Shown one piece after another: positions 8,203 through 18,131 of a DNA stretch of 39,691 nt (the first letter of the stretch is position 1; every line of letters starts with the position of its first letter). The stretch is from Sulfuritalea sp. (GTDB taxonomy: Bacteria; Pseudomonadota; Gammaproteobacteria; Burkholderiales; Rhodocyclaceae): NCBI GenBank assembly GCA_023700805.1, contig JAMPYF010000040.1:1-39691 (forward strand), written 5' to 3'. The translations under genes were made by a program, and so were the position numbers. A model generated the notes under the pieces. The model ran no database searches. It was not told where the DNA came from and saw only the letters and a list, made by a program, of their open reading frames with translations.

Positions 8203-9462
8203 ATGAATCCGCCCGCAACGCCCGCAGCCCTTGATCCCGCCCGCGAACGCATGCTGCTGCTGACCCTGGCCGGCGTGCAGTTCGCCCACATCCTCGACTT
8301 CATGATCATGATGCCGCTGGGGCCTATCCTGATGCAGGAACTCGGCGTCGGCACCCACGAGTTCGGCCTGCTGGTGTCCTCCTACACCTTTTCCGCGGCC
8401 TTCACGGGCCTCCTGGCGGCGATGTTCGTCGACCGCTTCGAGCGCAAGCGCCTGCTGTTGACCATGTTCGCCCTGTTCGCCGTGGCCACCCTGGCCTGCG
8501 GCCTGGCGCCGGGCTACTGGACCCTGCTCGCGGCGCGCGGCACGGCCGGCGCCTTCGGCGGCGTGCTCGGCTCCATGGTGCAGACCATGGTCGGCGACCT
8601 GATTCCCTTCGAGCGCCGCGGCCGCGCCAGCGGCACCATCATGTCGGCCTTCTCGCTGTCCACCGTAGCCGGCGTGCCGCTGTCGCTGTATCTGGCCAAC
8701 CATTTCGGCTGGCGCTTTCCCTTCGTTTTCATCGCCGCATTGTCCTGCGGTTTCCTGCTGCTGGGCTGGAAGATGCTTCCGGCATTGCGCGGCCACCTGC
8801 CCAGCGCCACAGTCTCCGAAACCGAGCGCGCCCATCCGCTGGCGGCCATGGCCGCCGTGCTGCGCGACGCCAATCACCTGCGGGCGCTGCTGTTCATGGC
8901 GCTGATCATGTTCTCCGGCTTCAGCGTGATCCCCTACATCACCATCTACGTCACGGCCAATGTCGGCATCCGCCAGGAAGACATTCCGCTGATCTACCTG
9001 TTCGGCGGCACCGCCACCTTCTTCACCTCGCGCCTGATCGGCCGCCTGGCCGATGTCCACGGCAAGATCCGCGTCTACCGCTGGATGGCGCTGTGCTCGA
9101 TGCTGCCGCTCCTGGTGCAGACCCACCTCGGGCCGGTGCCGCTGTGGCTGATGATCGTCTGGTCCACGGTGTTCTTTATCTTCGTCCCGGGGCGCATGGT
9201 GCCGGCCATGGCCATCGTCACCTCGGCCGTGCAGCCGCGCCTGCGCGGCACCTTCCTGTCGATGAACGGCGCGGTGCAGCAGCTGGCCTCGGGTGCCGCG
9301 TCTTATCTGGGCGGGGCGATGATCGCCGCCGACGTATCGGGGCGCATCGTCGGCTACGGCAATGTCGGCTGGCTGGCGGTCGGCGCCACCGTCATCGCCA
9401 TGCTCTTCGTCGGCCAGATCCACCTGCACACCGGCGCACCGCCGCAGGGCGGCAAGGCCTGA
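8203..9462 (+). CDS. MFS transporter (DHA1-type, 12 predicted membrane segments)
   Basis: 419 residues, very hydrophobic with about 12 membrane spans. The loop between helices 2 and 3 reads DRFERKRLL, a form of the MFS motif A, and RGTAGAFGGVLGS in the fourth span resembles motif B. The first span begins LLLTLAGVQFAHILDFMIMMPLGP, typical of the drug/sugar-efflux branch of MFS. The cytoplasmic central loop is around residues 190-220. The substrate cannot be assigned. It is downstream of and co-directional with the LysR gene, so it may belong to the same response. It ends 36 bp before the convergent gene at 9499. Confidence 0.92.
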   Translation: MNPPATPAALDPARERMLLLTLAGVQFAHILDFMIMMPLGPILMQELGVGTHEFGLLVSSYTFSAAFTGLLAAMFVDRFERKRLLLTMFALFAVATLACGLAPGYWTLLAARGTAGAFGGVLGSMVQTMVGDLIPFERRGRASGTIMSAFSLSTVAGVPLSLYLANHFGWRFPFVFIAALSCGFLLLGWKMLPALRGHLPSATVSETERAHPLAAMAAVLRDANHLRALLFMALIMFSGFSVIPYITIYVTANVGIRQEDIPLIYLFGGTATFFTSRLIGRLADVHGKIRVYRWMALCSMLPLLVQTHLGPVPLWLMIVWSTVFFIFVPGRMVPAMAIVTSAVQPRLRGTFLSMNGAVQQLASGAASYLGGAMIAADVSGRIVGYGNVGWLAVGATVIAMLFVGQIHLHTGAPPQGGKA

Positions 9463-9498
9463 GCGTGCCCTGTGCCGGAGGGACTGCGGTTCAGGCGT

Positions 9499-11328
9499 TC
9501 AGCGCGTCCACCACGCCGCGGCGACGAAGATCACGGCGGCGATGACGGCGTAGGCCTGCCACGGCTGTTCCTTTTCCGCATAGGGGTCGGTCAGCGCGCG
9601 CTCGGCGCCTGGCGGCAGTTGCGCAAGTTGCGTCAGCGAGGTGCCGAAGGGGATGTTGATGCGCGCCCGCGCATTCACCGCCCAGCCGTTGGCGTCGAGG
9701 ATGGGACCGAGGTTGCGGCTTCTGAGCTTGAACCAGGCGAGCACCATGGCTGGGGCCGAGATCAGCAGCATCAGGCCGCCGACGGCCAGCGGCATCTGCC
9801 ACCACTTGAGGCCGAGCAGCCCGCTCATGACGCCGGCGAGGACGGTGCCGATCGCGCCGATGGCGAGTCCGAAGGCGGCGAAAATGCCGGCGAACTTGCC
9901 GACGTCGAAGGCTTGCGGCGCGGCAGGCGCCTCGACCTTCTTGCCGACGCCGGCGGCGGCTGCGCCGAGCTTGCCTTCGGCCGCGGCGGCCTTGCTCGCG
10001 GCGAGCTTCTGCAACTGCTCGCCGACCATGCGCATCAGGCGCTTGTAGGGCGACCAGAAGGCCTGGCGCAGGCTGATCGGATGCTCGACCAGCTTGACTA
10101 TGGTGGCGTTCCAGTCGCGGCCCTGGCGATCGTAGAACACGCCGTTGCGGCCGACCATCAGCTGATCGGAATCGCCGGCGGTGAAGGCCGCGGCGATGCT
10201 CAGTTTTTCTTCGTTGCGCGTGCAGTCGCAATACACCAGGCAGATGCGCGAGAGCCCGGCCAGCGCGGCGTGCTTGGCGGCGTCATTGACCGCGACGCAG
10301 AGTTCGGCGGAACGGCCGTCGAGATACAGGGTGCCGATCTGGAAGGTCGCCTTGCCTTGATGCGTGTAGAAATCGCGGAAGGCGACGAAGTTGTTGGCCA
10401 GCGGCAGCAGGTCGCGCACATAGCGCGCCAGCCGTTCCAGGTCGCGCACGGCCTCGGCCTCGGGCGGCAGGCCGGCGGGCTTCGCCGCCTGCCAGGCGAC
10501 ATGGCCGGCGAGCTGGTCCTGGATCGCCAGCCAGTCGGATTCCGAAATCGCCGCGCGGGCGCCCAGCAGCGGCACCACGGCGGCCTCGCGCAGGATGGCG
10601 ATGCGCTGGGCCCAGGCCGGATTGATGCCGGAATCGCTGCCGGCGCCGAGCGGCACCGTGGCGCCAGCGCCGACTCTTGCCAGGGGCAGGGCGGCGATAT
10701 CGGCATGGGCCGCGGACAGCGCGGCGGCGCCCAGTGATTTGAGGGCGTCGTCGGAGGCGTTCAAGGCATCGCCGGCGCGCATGTCGAAGGCGGCGAGGCG
10801 GCAACGAACGAAGAAATCGTCGAGCTTTTCCTTGACCTCGGCGACGGCGGCGCAGGCGGCTTCGGTCGCCTCGCCCAGCGGCATCACCGTGCTGCCGGCG
10901 CTGCTGGCCAAGGCCTCCCAGGCGGCCAGCGCGCGCGCCGAGTATTCGGTTTCGGCGGCGCTGGCGGCCTCGACCGAGACCAGTTCGCCGCCCGCGGGCA
11001 GCAGTCCCTGCGCCGCAGCGAGCACGGCCGGGTCCTTGATTGCGGCCAGCGGCACGCCGGCCAGCCCTTGCGCCAACACATCGGCATCGTTGAGCCGGGC
11101 CGCTGCCCAGTCGATCGCCGCCAGCAGTTCCGCGGCGCGCACGTGGCCGTCGTTGTCGGTATCGATCAGCGCCAGGCTGCGCGTATCGAATTCGATGCCC
11201 TTGACCGGGCAGGACAGCGCAACCCACAGTTTCTGGTCGAGTTCGCGCAGCGCCAGCAGGTCGGCGGCGGTATCGATGCGCACCTGGTCGAAGCCGCCGG
11301 CGCGAAAGAATTTCCAGGTGTGGCTCAT
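9499..11328 (-). CDS. Membrane protein of unknown function with one EF-hand loop
   Basis: 609 residues; the start is supported by CAAGGGAGTCCC just upstream. A canonical calcium-binding loop, DTDNDGHVRAAE (residues 56-67), has acidic residues at positions 1, 3, 5 and 12. The long middle part is soluble, Ala-rich and unfamiliar, with TRNEEKLSIAAAF and MVGRNGVFYDRQGRDWNATI. Two or more hydrophobic spans occur at about 470-540 and one at the extreme C-terminus (~590-607), ending WWTR. The layout suggests a large cytoplasmic or periplasmic sensor-like head with a C-terminal membrane anchor. Residues ~217-230 (LARVGAGATVPLG) are encoded by a dispersed-repeat copy. Monocistronic; I do not recognise a named family. 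Confidence 0.85.
   Translation of the reverse strand: MSHTWKFFRAGGFDQVRIDTAADLLALRELDQKLWVALSCPVKGIEFDTRSLALIDTDNDGHVRAAELLAAIDWAAARLNDADVLAQGLAGVPLAAIKDPAVLAAAQGLLPAGGELVSVEAASAAETEYSARALAAWEALASSAGSTVMPLGEATEAACAAVAEVKEKLDDFFVRCRLAAFDMRAGDALNASDDALKSLGAAALSAAHADIAALPLARVGAGATVPLGAGSDSGINPAWAQRIAILREAAVVPLLGARAAISESDWLAIQDQLAGHVAWQAAKPAGLPPEAEAVRDLERLARYVRDLLPLANNFVAFRDFYTHQGKATFQIGTLYLDGRSAELCVAVNDAAKHAALAGLSRICLVYCDCTRNEEKLSIAAAFTAGDSDQLMVGRNGVFYDRQGRDWNATIVKLVEHPISLRQAFWSPYKRLMRMVGEQLQKLAASKAAAAEGKLGAAAAGVGKKVEAPAAPQAFDVGKFAGIFAAFGLAIGAIGTVLAGVMSGLLGLKWWQMPLAVGGLMLLISAPAMVLAWFKLRSRNLGPILDANGWAVNARARINIPFGTSLTQLAQLPPGAERALTDPYAEKEQPWQAYAVIAAVIFVAAAWWTR
10656..10679 (-). repeat. Dispersed short repeat, copy inside the EF-hand membrane protein gene
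   Basis: CCGTGGCGCCAGCGCCGACT followed by CTTG. In the host gene's frame it reads as VGAGATV. Confidence 0.7.
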
Positions 11329-11645
11329 GGGACTCCCTTGTGGTCGTTGTTAACCTGAAAGAACTCGTTCGGAGCGACTGGTGATGGTCGAGCGAAGCGA
11401 GCCGATCATTCGGAGTGGCTTTGCCCGCGTCGTTTGCGGGCTTAGCCCACTCCGCAGGGGCATCATCAGTAGCCCCCCGTGGGGGGCGAGGCGGGGTTTC
11501 GCATCGCATGCGATGCGCCGCCGCAGCCGGCTGGCTGTGCAAAGCCAGCCGTGGGCCGCAAAGCGGATGGGGGGCGGGCCTTCAGTGCCTTTCGCGTGCT
11601 TCATCTTCTGCGGGTGGAGCTTGCTGCCATGAGCGTTTGCCGGAT
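11329..11645. repeat. Gene-free 317-bp stretch rich in inverted repeats
   Basis: No convincing gene. Several palindromes follow each other: AGTGGCTTTGCCCGC pairing with GCGGGCTTAGCCCACT with one bulge (~11415-11455); GCCCCCC-GT-GGGGGGC (11472-11487); a perfect 18-bp palindrome CGCATCGCATGCGATGCG (11500-11517); and GGCTGGCT-gtgcaa-AGCCAGCC (11529-11550). The promoter of the minus-strand EF-hand gene is not in this stretch's distal part by any motif I can see, although the first ~80 bp upstream of 11328 should contain it. The arrangement looks like a structured intergenic repeat element, or nested terminators for the minus-strand hydrolase gene at 11646. Confidence 0.55.
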
Positions 11646-12284
11646 TCAGGCGCGGTCGCCGACAAAGGGGTTGCTCAGGCGCTCTTCGCCAAAGGTGGAC
11701 ATCGGTCCGTGGCCGGCAATGAATTCGACGTCGTTGCCGAGCGGCCAGAGCTTGTGCTTGATCGAATCCATCAGCGTCTGGTAATCGCCGCGCGGGAAAT
11801 CGGTGCGGCCGATGCTGCCGGCGAACAGCACGTCGCCGACCAGGGCGAGTTTCGAGCGGGCGTGGTAGTAGGCCACGTGGCCCGGGGTGTGGCCCGGGGT
11901 GTGGATCACCTGCAGGGTCTCGTTGCCGACGCTGACGGTGTCGCCGTCATTGAGCCAGCGGTCCGGCGTGAAGGCCTGCGCCGGCGGGAAGCCGAAGCTG
12001 CGGCTTTGCTCCACCAGCTGGTCGATCCAGTAGCTCTCTTCCTTCTGCGGACCCTCGATCGGCACGCCCAGGCGCTGCGCCAGTTCGCCGGCGCCGCCGG
12101 CATGGTCGATGTGGCCGTGGGTCAGCAGGATCTTCTCGACCGTGACGCCGAGCCGGGCGGCCGTATCGATCAGCAGCTCGATGTCGCCGCCGGGATCGAC
12201 GAAGGCGCCGCGCATGGTTTTGCTGCACCAGAGCAGGGTGCAGTTCTGCTCGAAGGGCGTGACGGGAATGATGCGGTATTTCAT
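11646..12284 (-). CDS. MBL-fold metallo-hydrolase, glyoxalase II-like (YcbL type)
   Basis: 212 residues. THGHIDHAGG is the THxHxDH zinc motif; HTPGHTPGHVAYY supplies the next histidine, GDVLFAGSIGRTDFP the bridging aspartate, and the final zinc histidine is in FIAGHGPMSTFGEE. The order and short length fit the YcbL group of hydroxyacylglutathione hydrolase-like enzymes, which lack the long C-terminal substrate domain of classical glyoxalase II. It acts in the cytoplasm, probably on S-acyl glutathione thioesters. It is the last gene of the minus-strand run starting with ubiK, 36 bp after the histidine kinase gene. Confidence 0.92.
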   Translation of the reverse strand: MKYRIIPVTPFEQNCTLLWCSKTMRGAFVDPGGDIELLIDTAARLGVTVEKILLTHGHIDHAGGAGELAQRLGVPIEGPQKEESYWIDQLVEQSRSFGFPPAQAFTPDRWLNDGDTVSVGNETLQVIHTPGHTPGHVAYYHARSKLALVGDVLFAGSIGRTDFPRGDYQTLMDSIKHKLWPLGNDVEFIAGHGPMSTFGEERLSNPFVGDRA

Positions 12285-12320
12285 CGGGGATGCTCCAGGG
12301 CGCCTTGGCGGCGCCGGTTT

Positions 12321-14702
<2,382 letters not shown>

Positions 14703-14712
14703 CGCGCTTTCC

Positions 14713-16236
14713 TCAGTGGGCCAGGCCGCGTCGGTAGTGCACGGCCTCGGCGATATGGGTGGCTGACAGCGGCGCGCCGTCGGGCACTTGGGCCAGGTCG
14801 GCGATCGTGCGCGCCACTTTGAGGATGCGATGATAAGCCCGCGCCGTGAGCGAAAGGTGGTTCATGGCCTGTTTCAGCAACTGCGCGCCGCCGGCATCGG
14901 GGCGCGCATGGCAGTCGATCTCGTCCGGGTCGAGCTGCGCATTGGGCTTGCCCTGGCGGGTGGTCTGGCGCAGCCGGGCGGCGGCTACGCGCCCGCGCAC
15001 CGTGGCCGAGGCTTCGCCGTCGCCGCGCGCGGACAGGTCGGCGGCATCGACCGCCGGCACGTCGAGCATCAGGTCGATGCGGTCGAGCAGCGGCCCCGAC
15101 AGCTTGCCGCGGTAGCGCGCAACCTGGTCCGGCGTGCAGCGGCACTTGCCGGCGGGATGGCCCTGCCAGCCGCAGGGGCAGGGATTCATCGCCGCCACCA
15201 GTTGGAAGCGGGCAGGGAACTCGGCGCGCCGCATGGCGCGCGCGATGTGGATCTGCCCGGTTTCCAGCGGTTCGCGCAGGGCTTCGAGCACGCTGCGCTG
15301 AAACTCCGGCAATTCGTCGAGAAACAGGGTGCCGTTGTGCGCCAGCGAAATCTCGCCCGGCCGCGGCGTGCCGCCGCCGCCGACCAGGGCCGCGCTGGAG
15401 GCCGAATGATGCGGCGCGCGAAACGGGCGCTGGTGCCACTGCGCCAGCCCGAAGCTTCCGGCCAGCGAATGCACCGCGGCGCTTTCCAGCGCCTCGGCAT
15501 CCGTCATCGGCGGCAGCAGGCCGGGCAGGCGCTGCGCCAGCATCGACTTGCCGGCGCCCGGCGGCCCGCTCATGAGCAGTGAATGGCCGCCGGCGGCCGC
15601 GACTTCGAGCGCGCGTTTGGCCTGCGCCTGGCCCTTGACCTCGGCCAGGTCGGGATAGCGGGTGAAAGTTGGCGCTGGCGGCACGGCGAAGGGCGCGAGC
15701 AGTTCGCGCCCGGCGAGGTGGGCACAGACCTGCAACAGGTTCTGCGCCGGCAGGATGCTCATGCTTCGGATCAGCGCGGCTTCCGGCGCGCTTTCCAGGG
15801 GCAGCACGAAGGCGCGTGCCTCCTGGTGCTGCGGCCCGGCCTCGCGGCGGATCGCCGCGCACATCGCCAGCGTGCCGCGCACCGCGCGCAAGTCGCCGGA
15901 GAGCGCCAGTTCGCCGGCGAATTCGTGGGCATCGAGGCTGGCCGCCTTGAGCTGGCCGGAGGCGATCAGGATGCCCAGTGCGATCGGCAGGTCGAAACGT
16001 CCCGACTCCTTGGGCAGGTCCGCCGGCGCGAGGTTGACGGTGATGCGCCGCTGCGGGAATTCGAAGCCGCAATTCTGGATCGCAGCGCGCACCCGGTCGC
16101 GCGCTTCCTTGACTTCGGTGTCGGGCAGGCCGACCAGGGTGAATGAGGGCAGGCCTGCGGCGAGATGGACTTCGACCGTCACTTCCGGGGCCGCGAGGCC
16201 CGCCAGTGCTCGCGAGCGGAGTACGGCGAGCGACAT
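14713..16236 (-). CDS. comM: ComM/YifB family magnesium-chelatase-like AAA+ ATPase
   Basis: 507 residues from the ATG giving MSLAVLRSRALAG, the usual start of the family; the open frame extends further upstream but there it overlaps ubiK. An N-terminal Lon-like fold carries LVGLPDTEVKEARDRVRAAI. The AAA+ core has Walker A GPPGAGKSMLAQRLPGLLPP, the marker FRAPHHSASSAALVGGG, and Walker B LFLDELPEF. MNPCPCGW...C.C is the conserved cysteine cluster. ComM is a hexameric helicase that promotes branch migration during natural transformation. Residues in FAVPPAPTFTRY between the N-domain and the core come from a dispersed-repeat copy. It lies 8 bp after ubiK and 10 bp before the histidine kinase gene. 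Confidence 0.95.
   Translation of the reverse strand: MSLAVLRSRALAGLAAPEVTVEVHLAAGLPSFTLVGLPDTEVKEARDRVRAAIQNCGFEFPQRRITVNLAPADLPKESGRFDLPIALGILIASGQLKAASLDAHEFAGELALSGDLRAVRGTLAMCAAIRREAGPQHQEARAFVLPLESAPEAALIRSMSILPAQNLLQVCAHLAGRELLAPFAVPPAPTFTRYPDLAEVKGQAQAKRALEVAAAGGHSLLMSGPPGAGKSMLAQRLPGLLPPMTDAEALESAAVHSLAGSFGLAQWHQRPFRAPHHSASSAALVGGGGTPRPGEISLAHNGTLFLDELPEFQRSVLEALREPLETGQIHIARAMRRAEFPARFQLVAAMNPCPCGWQGHPAGKCRCTPDQVARYRGKLSGPLLDRIDLMLDVPAVDAADLSARGDGEASATVRGRVAAARLRQTTRQGKPNAQLDPDEIDCHARPDAGGAQLLKQAMNHLSLTARAYHRILKVARTIADLAQVPDGAPLSATHIAEAVHYRRGLAH
15661..15689 (+). repeat. Dispersed short repeat, copy inside comM
   Basis: Contains AGTTGGCGCTGGCGGCACGG. All 29 bases are identical to the copy at 36814-36842. 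It encodes part of the linker before the ATPase core, on the antisense strand relative to this orientation. Confidence 0.75.
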
Positions 16237-16244
16237 CGACGGCC

Positions 16245-16508
16245 TTAGCGGGCGGCCGGGTCCGGCGGAGCCGTCTGGCTGCGTGCTTCGAATTCCGCGA
16301 TACGCGCTTCGAGGGCGTCGAGTTTGGCGCGCGTGCGGGTCAATACCTCGCGTTGCACGTCGAACTCCTCGCGGGTGACCAGATCGAGTTTGCCAAACAG
16401 GCCGGCAAGCGCCGCACGCAGGTTCTTTTCGACATCGCCGGCCGGTGTCGCCGCCAGCAGGGATGAGACGCGGGCGGACATTTCGTCGAGCAGTTTGGGA
16501 TTCAGCAT
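16245..16508 (-). CDS. ubiK: Ubiquinone biosynthesis accessory factor UbiK (YqiC family)
   Basis: 87 residues. The N-terminus MLNPKLLDEMSARVSSLL is amphipathic and the second half, VTREEFDVQREVLTRTRAKL through LEARIAEFEAR, is the family's coiled coil. UbiK assists the UbiJ-containing aerobic ubiquinone-synthesis complex and forms trimers through that coil. The length fits. It is the first gene of the minus-strand run ubiK-comM-histidine kinase-hydrolase and is divergent from the nitrogen-control block. Confidence 0.93.
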   Translation of the reverse strand: MLNPKLLDEMSARVSSLLAATPAGDVEKNLRAALAGLFGKLDLVTREEFDVQREVLTRTRAKLDALEARIAEFEARSQTAPPDPAAR

Positions 16509-16649
16509 GTTGTAGGAGCGCTTTGGTTTGACGAGGAAAACGTCTTCTTGTTGCAGCCCGGGACCAGGCCGGTTTCAGCGGCGCCAGGTGCCACGGCCGG
16601 AGCCAAAGTCTAGCACAGCGCCGCCGCCGGCCGGGCTCCCAGCGGGTGC

Positions 16650-16666
16650 TGCACCACGACGGTGCG
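16650..16666. promoter_or_regulatory. NtrC-type binding site
   Basis: TGCACCACGACGGTGCG: inverted GCACC/GGTGC arms five bases apart, one base short of the known NtrC consensus TGCACC-N5-GGTGCA. It lies about 100 bp upstream of the sigma-54 promoter, a usual enhancer distance. Confidence 0.75.
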
Positions 16667-16760
16667 CCGCGCCTCCGCCGGGGGTGCAGTTTGGTGCGGT
16701 GGCATCGCTGCGGCACCACGGGCATATATCAAGGGATTGATTATAAATGAAATAACTGTC

Positions 16761-16775
16761 TGGCACGGTCTCTGC
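16761..16775 (+). promoter_or_regulatory. Sigma-54 (RpoN) promoter, -24/-12
   Basis: TGGCACGGTCTCTGC matches TGGCAC-N5-TTGC with one change (C for T) and has correct GG to GC spacing. Transcription would start near 16787, about 33 bp before the porin ATG. Together with the NtrC-type site this implies induction under nitrogen limitation. Confidence 0.8.
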
Positions 16776-16819
16776 ATTAAGCAAGCTGTAGTTTTTCTAT
16801 TCTTCCAAGGAGCATAACC

Positions 16820-17680
16820 ATGCGCAAATCCCTGATCGCTGCCGCTGTCGCTGGCCTCGTTTCCCTTCCGTCGCTCGTCATGGCCCAGGCTGCCGCGCCG
16901 GCCAGTCCGCACACCTTCACCGGCAACGTCGGGTTCGTCACCGATTACCTGTATCGCGGCATCTCCCAGACCTCCGGCAACCCCGCGCTGCAAGGCGGCT
17001 TCGATTACGCCCACTCCAGCGGTTTCTACGCCGGTACCTGGGCCTCCAACGTCAGCTGGATCCAGGACGGCCTGAATGTTCCGGGTGCCGCGCAGACCAC
17101 CAGCGCCGGGCTGGAAATCGACGTGTATGGCGGCTACAAGGGTTCGATCACGGGCGATCTGGGTTATGACGTCGGCCTGCTGACCTACAACTACCCGGGC
17201 AAGAACAAGACGCCCGGCGGCATCCTCAAGCAGGACACCCAGGAGATCTACGGCGCGCTGAGCTGGAAGTGGCTGACGGTCAAGTACTCGCATTCGCTGG
17301 GCGCGCTGTTCGGCTGGGCCAAGACCCCGTCCGCCACGGCCAACGAAAAGACCTCCGGCAGCGGCTACCTCGAGCTCAACGCCGCCTACGACCTGGGCAG
17401 CGGCTGGGGCATCGCCGGCCACGTCGGGCACCAGAAGGTCAAGGGCTATGTCGACGCCTCCTATACCGACTACAAGATCGGCGTGACCAAGGACGTCGGC
17501 TTCGGCGTCGTGGGTCTCGCTGCTTCGACGACCAACGCCAAGGATGACTGCGGTGCCGTGATCGGCGGCTCCCGCACGGCTGCGCAAGAGCCCTACTGCT
17601 GGGGCGGCGGCGTCGCCGGTGCGGTGAACTACAACGCCGGCAAGAGCACCGCGGTGCTGAGCTTCAGCAAGACGTTCTGA
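16820..17680 (+). CDS. TorF family putative outer-membrane porin
   Basis: 286 residues with a clear signal peptide (MRKSLIAAAVAGLVSLPSLV, cut after MAQA or AAA). The mature protein begins HTFTGNVGFVTDYLYRGISQ, the hallmark opening of the TorF/gcw_chp family, and consists of alternating beta-strands such as GYKGSITGDLGYDVGLLTYNYP. It ends in phenylalanine (SFSKTF), as expected for a BAM-assembled barrel. In betaproteobacteria this family is often found immediately before glnK-amtB. The upstream NtrC and sigma-54 sites suggest it helps import a nitrogen source across the outer membrane (inference). Confidence 0.92.
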   Translation: MRKSLIAAAVAGLVSLPSLVMAQAAAPASPHTFTGNVGFVTDYLYRGISQTSGNPALQGGFDYAHSSGFYAGTWASNVSWIQDGLNVPGAAQTTSAGLEIDVYGGYKGSITGDLGYDVGLLTYNYPGKNKTPGGILKQDTQEIYGALSWKWLTVKYSHSLGALFGWAKTPSATANEKTSGSGYLELNAAYDLGSGWGIAGHVGHQKVKGYVDASYTDYKIGVTKDVGFGVVGLAASTTNAKDDCGAVIGGSRTAAQEPYCWGGGVAGAVNYNAGKSTAVLSFSKTF

Positions 17681-17691
17681 TATCGATCGTA

Positions 17692-17725
17692 ATCCCGCCG
17701 GCGACCCGGCCGGCACCGGCGGGAT
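17692..17725 (+). terminator. Stem-loop between porin and glnK (attenuating or mRNA-stabilising)
   Basis: ATCCCGCCGG (17692-17701) pairs perfectly with CCGGCGGGAT (17716-17725) around a 14-base loop. Only GATTTG follows, so it is not a full Rho-independent terminator. It probably lowers read-through or protects the abundant porin message. Confidence 0.6.
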
Positions 17726-17732
17726 GATTTGA

Positions 17733-18110
<378 letters not shown>

Positions 18111-18131
18111 GCGCGCTCGGGAGATCAAGAA

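Larger units (their letters stand above)
16509..16819. other. Divergent regulatory region between ubiK and the TorF porin gene
   Basis: 311 bp without a gene. It carries the NtrC-like palindrome at 16650 and the sigma-54 promoter at 16761 (listed separately), a half-site GCACC near 16713, and an AT-rich stretch from 16725 to 16800. The ribosome site AAGGAGCATAACC precedes the porin start. The ubiK promoter must lie near 16510-16600, but I see no clear motif. Confidence 0.7.

Noticed and set aside
7225..9429. 734-codon open frame on the minus strand opposite the LysR and MFS genes
   Set aside because: It spans two unrelated well-recognised genes on the other strand, is Gln/Gly/His/Asp-rich without any motif, and is the usual antisense shadow of GC-rich coding DNA.
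11381..11632. Short frames on both strands (plus 11381-11632, minus 11350-11604) in the palindromic gap
   Set aside because: They coincide with the inverted repeats, lack ribosome sites, and their Arg/Pro/Ser-rich sequence follows from the palindromes.
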